Assembly (NCBI RefSeq): GCF_900157375.1
Contig: NZ_LT721901.1
Span: forward strand, 4,297,685-4,361,684
Source of the DNA: Mycobacterium rhizamassiliense
GTDB taxonomy: Bacteria; Actinomycetota; Actinomycetes; Mycobacteriales; Mycobacteriaceae
Reading direction: 5' to 3'
DNA: 64,000 bases
Shown one piece after another: positions 35,067-46,420 of this stretch. Below the pieces are notes generated by a model. It did no database searches, was not told the DNA's origin, and was given only the letters and a program-made list of their open reading frames with translations. Numbering within the stretch: position 1 is the stretch's first letter; each line of letters begins with the position of its first letter. Both the position numbers and the translations under genes were made by a program.

Positions 35067-35855
35067 GTGACCCCGGCACCCGAAGAGATGAGCGATGCCG
35101 AACTGGCCGCCGATCTCGCCGCCGACGCGGGGGAGTTGCTGGTGAAAGTGCGCGAGGAGATCGGTTTCGGCCATCCCTGGGCGCTCGGCGACGCGGGCGA
35201 CAGCCTGGCCAACGAGCTGATCCTGCGGCGGCTGCGGGCCGAGCGGCCCGACGACGCCGTGCTCAGCGAGGAGGCCTACGACGACCTGGTCCGGCTGAAG
35301 TCCGACCGGGTATGGATCATCGACCCCGTCGACGGCACCCGCGAATTCTCCACACCCGGGCGCGACGACTGGGCGGTGCATATCGCGCTGTGGCAGCGCA
35401 CCACCGACGGTGAAGGCGAAATCACTGATGCCGCAGTCGCTTTGCCCGCTCGCGACAACGTCGTGTACCGAAGCGACACGGTGACCGACGCGAACGCGCG
35501 GGAGGGCATCCCGCACACCCTGCGGATCGCGGTGAGCGCAACGCGGCCGCCGGCCGTTTTGTATTACATGCGGCAGACGCTGGCCATCCAGCCGGTGGGC
35601 ATCGGGTCGGCCGGCGCCAAGGCGATGGCCATCATCGACGGCGACGTCGATGCCTACCTGCACGCGGGCGGGCAGTGGGAATGGGATTCCGCGGCGCCGG
35701 CCGGCGTGGTGCTGGCTGCGGGCATGCACGCGTCGCGGTTGGACGGCTCGCCGATGCGCTACAACCAGCCCGACCCGTATCTGCCCGACTTCGTGATGTG
35801 CCGCGCCGAGCTGGCCCCGATCCTGCTCGGTGCCATCCGCGACGCGGTGCGCTAG
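35067..35855 (+). CDS. cysQ: 3'-phosphoadenosine 5'-phosphate phosphatase CysQ
   Basis: Inositol-monophosphatase superfamily member of 262 residues. The metal sites are visible: SEEAYDD, WIIDPVDGTREFSTPG and, near the C-terminus, GQWEWDSAAPAGVVLAAGM. In M. tuberculosis the orthologue Rv2131c removes the 3'-phosphate of PAP/PAPS and so tunes sulfate assimilation; activity on fructose-1,6-bisphosphate and inositol phosphates has also been reported for it. GTG 35067 starts the frame. It is directly followed by mshC, linking sulfur and thiol metabolism. Confidence 0.92.
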   Translation: MTPAPEEMSDAELAADLAADAGELLVKVREEIGFGHPWALGDAGDSLANELILRRLRAERPDDAVLSEEAYDDLVRLKSDRVWIIDPVDGTREFSTPGRDDWAVHIALWQRTTDGEGEITDAAVALPARDNVVYRSDTVTDANAREGIPHTLRIAVSATRPPAVLYYMRQTLAIQPVGIGSAGAKAMAIIDGDVDAYLHAGGQWEWDSAAPAGVVLAAGMHASRLDGSPMRYNQPDPYLPDFVMCRAELAPILLGAIRDAVR

Positions 35856-35873
35856 TCGCTTAAGGTTCAAGGC

Positions 35874-37109
35874 ATGCAGTCGTGGTCCTCCGCACCGGTG
35901 CCGGCGATACCGGGACGTGGACCCGACCTTCGGCTCTACGACACCTCTGACCGCCAGGTCCGCCCGGTGGCGCCCGGCGCGACCGCGTCGATGTACGTCT
36001 GCGGCATCACGCCCTACGACGCCACCCACCTGGGCCACGCGGCCACGTATCTGGCGTTCGACCTCGTCCACCGCCAGTGGCTGGATTCCGGTCACCAGGT
36101 GCGCTACGTGCAGAACGTGACCGACGTCGACGACCCGCTGTTCGAGCGGGCCGCCCGCGACGGCGTCGACTGGCGCGAACTCGGCGATCGCGAGGTCGCC
36201 CTGTTCCGGGAGGACATGGCGGCGCTGCGGGTGCTGCCGCCGACCGAGTACGTCGGCGCCACCGAGGCGATTGCCGAGGTGGTCGAGCTCGTCGAGAAGA
36301 TGCTGGCCTCCGGCGCGGCGTACGTGATCGACGGCGAGTTTCCGGACGTCTACTACCGCGCCGACGCCACACCGCAGTTCGGCTACGAGTCGGGCTACGA
36401 CCGCGACACCATGCTGCGGTTGTTCGCCGAGCGCGGCGGCGACCCGGACCGCCCCGGCAAGGCCGACGAGCTCGACGCGCTGTTGTGGCGCGCCGCGCGA
36501 CCCGGCGAGCCCAGCTGGCCATCACCCTTCGGTGACGGCAGGCCCGGCTGGCACGTGGAGTGCGCGGCGATCGCGCTCAGCCGGATCGGCAGCGGACTGG
36601 ACATCCAGGGCGGCGGCAGCGACCTGATCTTCCCGCACCACGAGTTCACCGCCGCCCACGCTGAATGTGTCAGGGGCATAAGGCGATTCGCTCGCCACTA
36701 CGTGCACGCGGGAATGATCGGCTGGGACGGGCACAAGATGTCGAAGAGCCGCGGCAACCTGGTGCTGGTGTCGCGGCTGCGCGCCGAGGGCGTCGAGCCG
36801 GCGGTCATCCGGCTGGGCCTGCTGGCGGGGCACTACCGCGCCGACCGGTCGTGGAGCCAGCAGCTGCTCGACGAGTCGGCCGCCCGGCTGCAGCGCTGGC
36901 GCACCGCGACGACGCTGCCCGCAGGCCCGGATGCAACCGATGTCCTCGCGCGGGTGCGCCAGTACCTGGCCGACGACCTCGACACCCCTAAAGCGCTTGC
37001 CGCACTTGATGGTTGGACTACCGACGCACTCGAGTACGGTGGCCATGACACGGATGCGCCAGGATTGGTCGCGGCCGCGATCGATGCGCTGCTCGGGGTG
37101 GAACTGTAA
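35874..37109 (+). CDS. mshC: cysteine:1D-myo-inosityl glucosaminide ligase MshC
   Basis: Joins cysteine to GlcN-Ins in mycothiol synthesis, using ATP. This 411-residue protein is a class I cysteinyl-tRNA synthetase paralogue lacking the tRNA-binding C-terminus. The zinc/Cys site MYVCGITPYD, the HIGH-type HLGH (52-55), the FPHHEFTAAHAEC metal region and KMSKS (288-292) are all present. MshC is distinguished from true CysRS by the truncated C-terminus, its length near 410 and its location beside cysQ. Confidence 0.95.
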   Translation: MQSWSSAPVPAIPGRGPDLRLYDTSDRQVRPVAPGATASMYVCGITPYDATHLGHAATYLAFDLVHRQWLDSGHQVRYVQNVTDVDDPLFERAARDGVDWRELGDREVALFREDMAALRVLPPTEYVGATEAIAEVVELVEKMLASGAAYVIDGEFPDVYYRADATPQFGYESGYDRDTMLRLFAERGGDPDRPGKADELDALLWRAARPGEPSWPSPFGDGRPGWHVECAAIALSRIGSGLDIQGGGSDLIFPHHEFTAAHAECVRGIRRFARHYVHAGMIGWDGHKMSKSRGNLVLVSRLRAEGVEPAVIRLGLLAGHYRADRSWSQQLLDESAARLQRWRTATTLPAGPDATDVLARVRQYLADDLDTPKALAALDGWTTDALEYGGHDTDAPGLVAAAIDALLGVEL

Positions 37110-37149
37110 TCGCTGGGGGAAGCGCCTTGCTGGAAAGGATTCATTGACC

Positions 37150-38031
37150 ATGGCATCGCTGCAGGATCAAGTCGTCTTCATCACCGGTGGCGCGCGGGGC
37201 ATCGGCGCCGAGGTCGCAAAGCGGTTGCGCGACAAGGGCGCCAAGCTCGTGCTGGTCGATCTCGACGAGGCGGTGCTGGCCGACGCGACCGCCCGACTCG
37301 GCGGCAGCGAGCACGTGCTCACCGTCGTCGCCGACGTGCGCGACCTGCCCGCGATGCAGGCCGCGGCCGCGGCGGCCGTCGAACGCTTCGGCGGCATCGA
37401 CGTCGTCGTCGCCAACGCCGGCATCGCCAGTTACGGCTCGGTGCTGGCGGTGGATCCCGAGGCCGTCAAGCGGGTGCTCGACGTCAACCTGCTCGGTGTC
37501 TTTCACACCGTGCGCGCCACGCTGCCGGCGCTGATCGAACGCCGCGGCTACGCGCTGATCGTCTCGTCGCTGGCTGCGTTCACCGCGGCGCCGGGCATGG
37601 CCCCGTACGACATGTCCAAAGCCGGCAACGAGCATCTGGCCCACGCGTTGCGGCTCGAGGTCGCCCACCTGGGCGTGCGCGTCGGGTCGGCGCACATGGC
37701 CTGGATCGACACCGCGCTGGTCCGCGACACCAAAACCGACCTGCCCACGTTCGCCAAACAGCTCGCGTCGCTGCCGTGGCCGTTGAACAAGACCACCTCG
37801 GTGGACAAGTGCGCGGCCGCGTTCGTCAAGGGCATCGAGGCCCGCAAGGAGCGGGTGTACTGCCCGGGCTGGGTGTCCGCGTTCCGCTGGATCAAGCCGG
37901 TGCTGTCGACGCCCCTCGGCGAATTCCCGTTGCGCAAGGCCGCCGCCGAGCTGATGCCGCAGATGGATGCAGAGGTTGCCGCGCTCGGCCGCTCGACCAG
38001 CGCCTACAACGAGAACCTGGGCAAGGCGTAG
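37150..38031 (+). CDS. short-chain dehydrogenase/reductase (Rv2129c-like)
   Basis: Classical SDR of 293 residues with the cofactor motif TGGARGIGAEV, the NAGIAS motif, catalytic Ser (IVSSLAAFTA) and YDMSKAGNEHL (Tyr-x-x-x-Lys). The Asp after the second strand (LVLVDLDEAV) suggests NAD(H) rather than NADP(H). A C-terminal extension of about 40 residues (GLRSTSAYNENLGKA-like) follows the Rossmann core. GGAAAGGA precedes the start; ATG 37150 is used and TTG 37144 is an alternative. Substrate unknown; no partner gene is obvious. Confidence 0.9.
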   Translation: MASLQDQVVFITGGARGIGAEVAKRLRDKGAKLVLVDLDEAVLADATARLGGSEHVLTVVADVRDLPAMQAAAAAAVERFGGIDVVVANAGIASYGSVLAVDPEAVKRVLDVNLLGVFHTVRATLPALIERRGYALIVSSLAAFTAAPGMAPYDMSKAGNEHLAHALRLEVAHLGVRVGSAHMAWIDTALVRDTKTDLPTFAKQLASLPWPLNKTTSVDKCAAAFVKGIEARKERVYCPGWVSAFRWIKPVLSTPLGEFPLRKAAAELMPQMDAEVAALGRSTSAYNENLGKA

Positions 38032-38033
38032 GC

Positions 38034-39533
38034 CTACGCCCCCGAACGCGGGGGTTGCCTGGGCTTGTTGGCGATCGCGGGGAACGGGCCGGTGTGGCCC
38101 ATCCGTTCGCGGGCGGCGTCCATCACACGGCCGCGCACCGCGAACCAGCCCGCGATCAGCGCCGGGATGATGACGATCAACATGGCGACTGTCCACGTGC
38201 CGATCGGTTTGTCGAACGCCATCAGCACCAGGATGAAAACCAGGAACGCCAGGGTGACAAAGCCGCTGTACGGGGTCAACGGCATGCGGAAGCGCGGCCG
38301 CTTCAGGATCCCGCTATTGGTCAATTGGTAGAACCGCAACTGGCACAACACGATGGTGGCCCAGGACGCGATGATGCCAAGCGCGGCGATGTTGAGCACG
38401 ATCTCGAAGGCTTCGCCGGGCTTGAAGGCGTTGAGCGCGATGCCGAACAGGCAGATGACGCCGGTCATCGCGATCCCGCCGAACGGCACGCCGTTCTTCG
38501 TCATCCGCTTGGCGAAGCTGGGGCCGCTGCCGCTCATGGCGAGCGAATGCATCACGCGGCCAGTCGAATACAGCCCGGCGTTCAGGCTCGACAGCGCGGC
38601 GGTAAGGACCACGATGTTCATCAGGTCGCCGGCCTCATGGAAGCCGATCTTGGAAAAGAAGGTGACGAACGGGCTTTCGCCGGCCTTGTAGGCGGTGTAG
38701 GGCAGCAGCACCGCCAGCAGGGCGACCGAGCCGACGTAGAAGATCGCGATGCGGACGATCACCGAATTGATCGCGCGCGGCATGATCTTCTCCGGCTCGG
38801 CGGTCTCCCCGGCCGCGGTGCCCACCAATTCGACAGCGGCGTAAGCGAATACGACCCCCGAGGCCACCACCAACAGGGGCAGCGCGCCGCTCGGGAGCAG
38901 CCCGCCATGGCCTTCCCACACGCCGGGACCGGTCTGGTGCCCGTCGATCTGGTATCGCCCGGCCAGGAACACCACGCCCACGACCAGGAATGCGATCAGC
39001 GCGAAAACCTTGATCAGCGCGGCCCAGAACTCGAGCTCGCCGAACCACTCGACCGAGATCAGGTTCATCGACAGCACGACCACCAGCGCGATCAGGGCCA
39101 GCACCCACTGCGGTATCGCCGTGAAGGTCGTCCAGTGCCGCAGGTAGGTGGCGATCGCGGTGGTGTCCACGATCGACGTCATCGCCCAGTTCAGGAAGTA
39201 CATCCAGCCCACGGCGTAGGCGGCCTTCTCGCCGAAGAACTCCCGCGCGTAGGACACGAACGATCCCGACGACGGGCGGTGCAGCACCAATTCGCCCAGC
39301 GCCCGCAGGATGAAGAACACGAAGATGCCGCACACCGCGTAAACGAGGAACAACCCTGGGCCGGCTTTCGCCAGTCGGCCGCCGGCGCCGAGGAACAGGC
39401 CGGTGCCGATCGCACCGCCGATCGCGATCATCTGGAGTTGCCGGGGTTTGAGCCCCTTGTGGTAGCCGGCTTGCTCGTTGAAGCTGTCCGCGGCGTTCGG
39501 GCCGGGTTCAGGAGTGACGGGCTCGGCGGCCAA
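38034..39533 (-). CDS. ansP1: L-asparagine permease AnsP1-like amino acid transporter
   Basis: APC-superfamily amino acid permease of 499 residues with about 12 membrane helices. It starts GLKPRQLQMIAIGGAIGTGL, the family consensus, and is very close to what I recall of M. tuberculosis AnsP1 (Rv2127), including FLGAGGRLAKAGPGLFLVYA and SSGSFVSYAREFFGEKAAYA. AnsP1 was reported as an aspartate transporter despite the name. The start is TTG 39533; no ribosome site is evident, so the exact N-terminus is uncertain. Its stop is convergent with the SDR stop with only 2 bp between. Confidence 0.9.
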   Translation of the reverse strand: MAAEPVTPEPGPNAADSFNEQAGYHKGLKPRQLQMIAIGGAIGTGLFLGAGGRLAKAGPGLFLVYAVCGIFVFFILRALGELVLHRPSSGSFVSYAREFFGEKAAYAVGWMYFLNWAMTSIVDTTAIATYLRHWTTFTAIPQWVLALIALVVVLSMNLISVEWFGELEFWAALIKVFALIAFLVVGVVFLAGRYQIDGHQTGPGVWEGHGGLLPSGALPLLVVASGVVFAYAAVELVGTAAGETAEPEKIMPRAINSVIVRIAIFYVGSVALLAVLLPYTAYKAGESPFVTFFSKIGFHEAGDLMNIVVLTAALSSLNAGLYSTGRVMHSLAMSGSGPSFAKRMTKNGVPFGGIAMTGVICLFGIALNAFKPGEAFEIVLNIAALGIIASWATIVLCQLRFYQLTNSGILKRPRFRMPLTPYSGFVTLAFLVFILVLMAFDKPIGTWTVAMLIVIIPALIAGWFAVRGRVMDAARERMGHTGPFPAIANKPRQPPRSGA

Positions 39534-39647
39534 GGAAAATCCAATCGTCGTCGTTCGCCCAACCCGCTGCGAATGTCTCGATCCCCGGTTGGCTAGCTAG
39601 CGATCCTTTCGCAGTCGACCGGCCGGGGCAACACGACGGTCTGCGGG

Positions 39648-40520
39648 TCACCTACCGCGGCCGGGACGGCGGCGGCGCAGATAGCGTTCGAACTCGGCGG
39701 CCAGCGCGTCGCCGTCGATCTTGTTCAGGGCCTCGTTCACGTCGACCTCGGCGTCGCCGCGCTGTTCCAGCGCCGTCACGTACTCGGCCAGGTCCTCGTC
39801 CTCGGCGGCCATCTCGCTGACCGCCTGCTCCCACTCCTCGGCCTGCGTCGGCAGGTCGGCCAGCGGCACCTCGATGTCCAGCACGTCCTCGACGCGGCGC
39901 AGCAGCGCCACCGTCGCCTTGGGGTTCGGCGGCTGCGACACGTAGTGCGGGACCGCGGCCCAGAAAGTCACGGCGGGGATCCCGGCGGCGACGCAGGCGT
40001 CCTGGAACACCCCGGCGATCCCGGTCGGCCCCTCGTAGCGGGTTTCCTCGAGGCCGAAGCGCTTGGCCGACTCGGGGGAGTAGGCCGCACCCGAGACCGG
40101 CACCGGGCGGGTGTGCGGGGTGTCGGCCAGCAGCGCCCCGAGGATCACGACGGTGTCGACGTTGAGCTTGTCGGCGATGGCCACCAACTCGGCGCAGAAG
40201 GTGCGCCAGCGCATGTTCGGCTCGACACCGTGCATCAGCACGACGTCGCGGTCGGCGCCCGGCGGCCGGCAGTGCGAAATCCGCATCGCGGGCCACACCA
40301 GCTCGCGGGTTACCCCGTCGACCTGCCGGATGACGGGGCGATTCACCTGGTAGTCGTAGTACGCCTCGTCGTCGATCTCGATGATCGGATCGGCTTCCCA
40401 GATGGCGTCGAGGTGCTCCAGCGCGTCGCTGGCGGCGTCGCCGGCGTCATTCCAGCCCTCGAACGCCGCCACGACGACGGTGTTGTGCAGATCGGGCAGG
40501 GGGCTGCCTTCGGGGTTCAC
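39648..40520 (-). CDS. PAC2-family protein (proteasome-assembly-chaperone-like)
   Basis: A 290-residue protein of the PAC2/DUF75 family: VVVAAFEGWNDAGDAASDAL at the N-terminus and VVILGALLADTPHTRPVPVS in the core. The C-terminal third is acidic and helical (EEWEQAVSEMAAEDEDLAEY) and ends in a basic tail. It corresponds to Rv2125. Bacterial PAC2 proteins have no proven role; a link to the mycobacterial proteasome is speculation although mpa lies 23 kb away. GTG 40520 is the start. It is divergent from metH. Confidence 0.88.
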   Translation of the reverse strand: MNPEGSPLPDLHNTVVVAAFEGWNDAGDAASDALEHLDAIWEADPIIEIDDEAYYDYQVNRPVIRQVDGVTRELVWPAMRISHCRPPGADRDVVLMHGVEPNMRWRTFCAELVAIADKLNVDTVVILGALLADTPHTRPVPVSGAAYSPESAKRFGLEETRYEGPTGIAGVFQDACVAAGIPAVTFWAAVPHYVSQPPNPKATVALLRRVEDVLDIEVPLADLPTQAEEWEQAVSEMAAEDEDLAEYVTALEQRGDAEVDVNEALNKIDGDALAAEFERYLRRRRPGRGR

Positions 40521-40738
40521 AAAATCAGGGTACGGCCTGCGCCGGACGGTCGGTGCCAGCGCTCGCCGACACCGACCGGAATCCGTTACGACCGGGCCAT
40601 TTGCATAGCACGTCTATGCTTATGAGGTGACTGCGGCGATCGTCGAGGCGAAATAGGGGTGGCCGCAAACTGGTTAACCTTGGTAACTAAATTCGATCTA
40701 GCAGGGCGTCTATACGTCGGGTGACAACGTAGACTTTT

Positions 40739-40811
40739 CTGGTCGAGAGGCGTTGCAACGGTTCCGGTTCCCCGCCGGTATCCGCCACGCTCGGCAGAGT
40801 CAAGGACGCCT
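40739..40811 (+). ncRNA. S-adenosylhomocysteine (SAH) riboswitch upstream of metH
   Basis: The leader matches the SAH riboswitch layout. P1 is formed by 40739-40747 with 40790-40797 (one bulge); it is followed by the conserved GGCGTTGCAAC (40749-40759), a hairpin CCGG/CCGG inside CGG/CCG, the conserved CCACGCTCGG (40785-40794), and a 3' strand GGACGCCT (40805-40811 paired) that pairs with AGGCGTT (40748-40754) as a pseudoknot. SAH switches are known upstream of metH and ahcY and turn expression on when SAH accumulates. The remainder of the 312-bp spacer holds no gene. A cobalamin riboswitch was considered and not found. Confidence 0.82.
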
Positions 40812-40832
40812 TCCGCTATGGAAGGAACGTAC

Positions 40833-44576
<3,744 letters not shown>

Positions 44577-44580
44577 GCCC

Positions 44581-44847
44581 GTGCACCGCATCGCCGATAT
44601 CGCCGCCGAAGCCGTCAATGCCACGGTGTTGCATCTGCGGCGCATCGTCGGGGCGCTGTGCACCGCTCTGGGTCGCACCAGGCGCGAGGTCAGCGACTTG
44701 GCTTGGGACTACCAGAATCTGGCGGCAAGCGTTCGTTTCTCGGCCCGCCGGGGCCGCGCGTCCACCGCGGATGAGGGTCCCGCGATGCAGAGCGAGCACG
44801 TCGCCGACGTGATATCGATCGATATGCGTCGTCGAAAGGCCAACTGA
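44581..44847 (+). CDS. small hypothetical protein after metH
   Basis: An 88-residue reading frame from GTG 44581, with GGAGG overlapping the metH stop region as a ribosome site. It has no membrane segment; the N-terminal half is helical (AAEAVNATVLHLRRIVGALC) and the C-terminus is basic (DMRRRKAN). No family is recognised. Four bases separate it from the metH stop, so it may be co-translated. It could also be a chance frame. Confidence 0.45.
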   Translation: MHRIADIAAEAVNATVLHLRRIVGALCTALGRTRREVSDLAWDYQNLAASVRFSARRGRASTADEGPAMQSEHVADVISIDMRRRKAN

Positions 44848-44863
44848 AACAAGGGTTTCGGGG

Positions 44864-45640
44864 CTAGACGCGCAGCACCGAACCCAGGGCCGACAGCGGG
44901 ATGTGAGCCTGGACGGTGCCGCCGTCCATATACCACTGCGGCAGGCCGGGGGAGAAGTTGATCGGCTCGTCGTGGCCCACCGGATAGTCGGGCATGTAGA
45001 TGATCAACTCATCGGGCGTCAGCGCCCACGCCTTGTACGCGCCGGAGTAGACCTTGTCGGGGGTCCAACGGTCGAGGATGAACGGGTAGGTGCCCGGATC
45101 ATGGGGCGGCGGAGCCTGATTGAGCGCCGTATCGATGAACGGCGCGGCCAGCGGTGGGATCGCGGTCAGCGGGTTCGACGTCGTCAGGTCGGCGAGCTGC
45201 ACCCGCCTGCCCGCCGCCATGTCGAAGGTGAAGGTGCGGTAGGCGTTGTTCGGCTGGGGCCCGTCGGCGTGGTAGTCCTCGTGGAACACCGCGCTGAGCA
45301 GGTTGGCGTGCCGGAATACTTCGAAGTTCTCCTCGCCGTAGCTGTCCGCGGCCATGTGCGCGTTGGCGGTCTTCCAGTTGTTGACCAGGGTGCGCAGGTA
45401 GTCGCGGATTGCCGGCCCCGTGGTGGGGTTGTCGACGAGGTCGTCGGGGACGGCGACCTTGATGTCCCGCACGGCATTGCGTTCGGAGGTCACCGAGGTG
45501 TGGCAGTACTGGCCGTCCCAGTTGCCGCCGAGCTCACCGCAGAACGACGGTGCCGACGCGTGCGCGTTTCCGGCGTTGGGAACCGTTGCGGTGCCGGCCA
45601 ATACGAGCGTCGCGATGAGCATTCTCGTCATAGCGGGCAT
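44864..45640 (-). CDS. secreted DUF3298/RsiV-like protein
   Basis: A 258-residue exported protein. A signal peptide (RMLIATLVLAGTATVPNAGNAHA) precedes a mature domain starting SFCGELGGNWDGQYCHTS, which resembles the MPT64/TB22.2 group, and ends with the DUF3298-type beta region (TPDELIIYMPDYPVG, PGLPQWYMDGG). Two early cysteines may form a disulfide. ATG 45640 overlaps the stop of the upstream Mce-associated gene (TGATG), so it is very probably the last gene of the mce operon. Role unknown. Confidence 0.75.
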   Translation of the reverse strand: MPAMTRMLIATLVLAGTATVPNAGNAHASAPSFCGELGGNWDGQYCHTSVTSERNAVRDIKVAVPDDLVDNPTTGPAIRDYLRTLVNNWKTANAHMAADSYGEENFEVFRHANLLSAVFHEDYHADGPQPNNAYRTFTFDMAAGRRVQLADLTTSNPLTAIPPLAAPFIDTALNQAPPPHDPGTYPFILDRWTPDKVYSGAYKAWALTPDELIIYMPDYPVGHDEPINFSPGLPQWYMDGGTVQAHIPLSALGSVLRV

Positions 45641-46398
45641 CACAGCAGCTGGACCTTGCTGGCCCGCCAGCGGCCGTCGACCTTCTCCATCGTCATCTTG
45701 ATCCGGCTGCGGTCGATGCGCGGGTCGGGTGCCGTCGAGTTCGCGACGGTCTGGTCGATAAAGACCAGCACCACAACCTTGTTCGTGGATGCCGACTGAA
45801 CGGCCGAGTCCACGACGACGCCGTGCGCGCTCGCCTTGTTGTCGATCAGCAGCTGGCGCAGCTGCACGCTGGACTGGGTGTACATGTCCTTGAACTCGCC
45901 GGTCGCGCCGTCGAGTACCGCGCGGAAGTTCTCGTCGACCTTGTTCGAGTCGATGCTCGTCAGCACCTGCGCGTAGGCGATGGCCGCTTGCTGGGCCTGT
46001 TGGCCGGCGACCTTGACCTGGTGGTCCTGCCATTGCATCCAGCCGAGGAAGCCGGAAACCGACAGTGAGGCAACCAGTAGCACCGGCAGGATGGCGCGCC
46101 GCAGATACTGCCGCTGCAGGTATTGCCGCCAGCGCCGCTTGCTGCGCGCCTCCTTGGGGCGCTTGCGCCTGAGCAGGCCGGTGCCCTCGTCGTCTTCGTC
46201 TTCGGCGTCTGCGTCTGCGTCGTCTACGTCTGCGTCGTCTTCGGCGTCGGCGGTGGCGTCGATTTCCTCGGCGTCCGCTGTGTCGGTGTCGTCCTCGGCC
46301 ACGTCGCCGGCCTCGTCTTGAGCCTCGTCGACGGGCGTGTCTTCGGATGTTTCGTCTTGCACCTTCGGGTCCTTTTTGACTGTCGCGACCACCATCAT
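45640..46398 (-). CDS. Mce-associated membrane protein with acidic N-terminus
   Basis: Mas-type protein of about 252 residues. The first 75 residues are extremely acidic (DTADAEEIDATADAEDDADV), followed by a basic patch (RRKRPKEARSKRRWRQY), one membrane helix (AILPVLLVASLSVSGFLGWM) and an extracytoplasmic domain ending RWRASKVQLL, typical of Mce-associated proteins. Only one Mas gene is present, against the usual two. AAGGAG directly abuts ATG 46398, so ATG 46395 or GTG 46392 (6 bases away) may be the true start. It follows the mceE-F fusion by 22 bp. Confidence 0.85.
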   Translation of the reverse strand: MMVVATVKKDPKVQDETSEDTPVDEAQDEAGDVAEDDTDTADAEEIDATADAEDDADVDDADADAEDEDDEGTGLLRRKRPKEARSKRRWRQYLQRQYLRRAILPVLLVASLSVSGFLGWMQWQDHQVKVAGQQAQQAAIAYAQVLTSIDSNKVDENFRAVLDGATGEFKDMYTQSSVQLRQLLIDNKASAHGVVVDSAVQSASTNKVVVLVFIDQTVANSTAPDPRIDRSRIKMTMEKVDGRWRASKVQLL

Positions 46399-46420
46399 CT
46401 CCTTTTTGCCGTGTCGGCTT

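Noticed and set aside
40521..40832. Cobalamin or SAM riboswitch in the metH leader
   Set aside because: The B12-box and SAM-I/SAM-IV core sequences are not found; the conserved blocks fit the SAH switch instead.
44864..46033. Longer 389-codon reading of the DUF3298-like gene
   Set aside because: Its N-terminal part is antiparallel-free low-complexity sequence overlapping the Mas gene in another frame; the signal peptide begins at ATG 45640.
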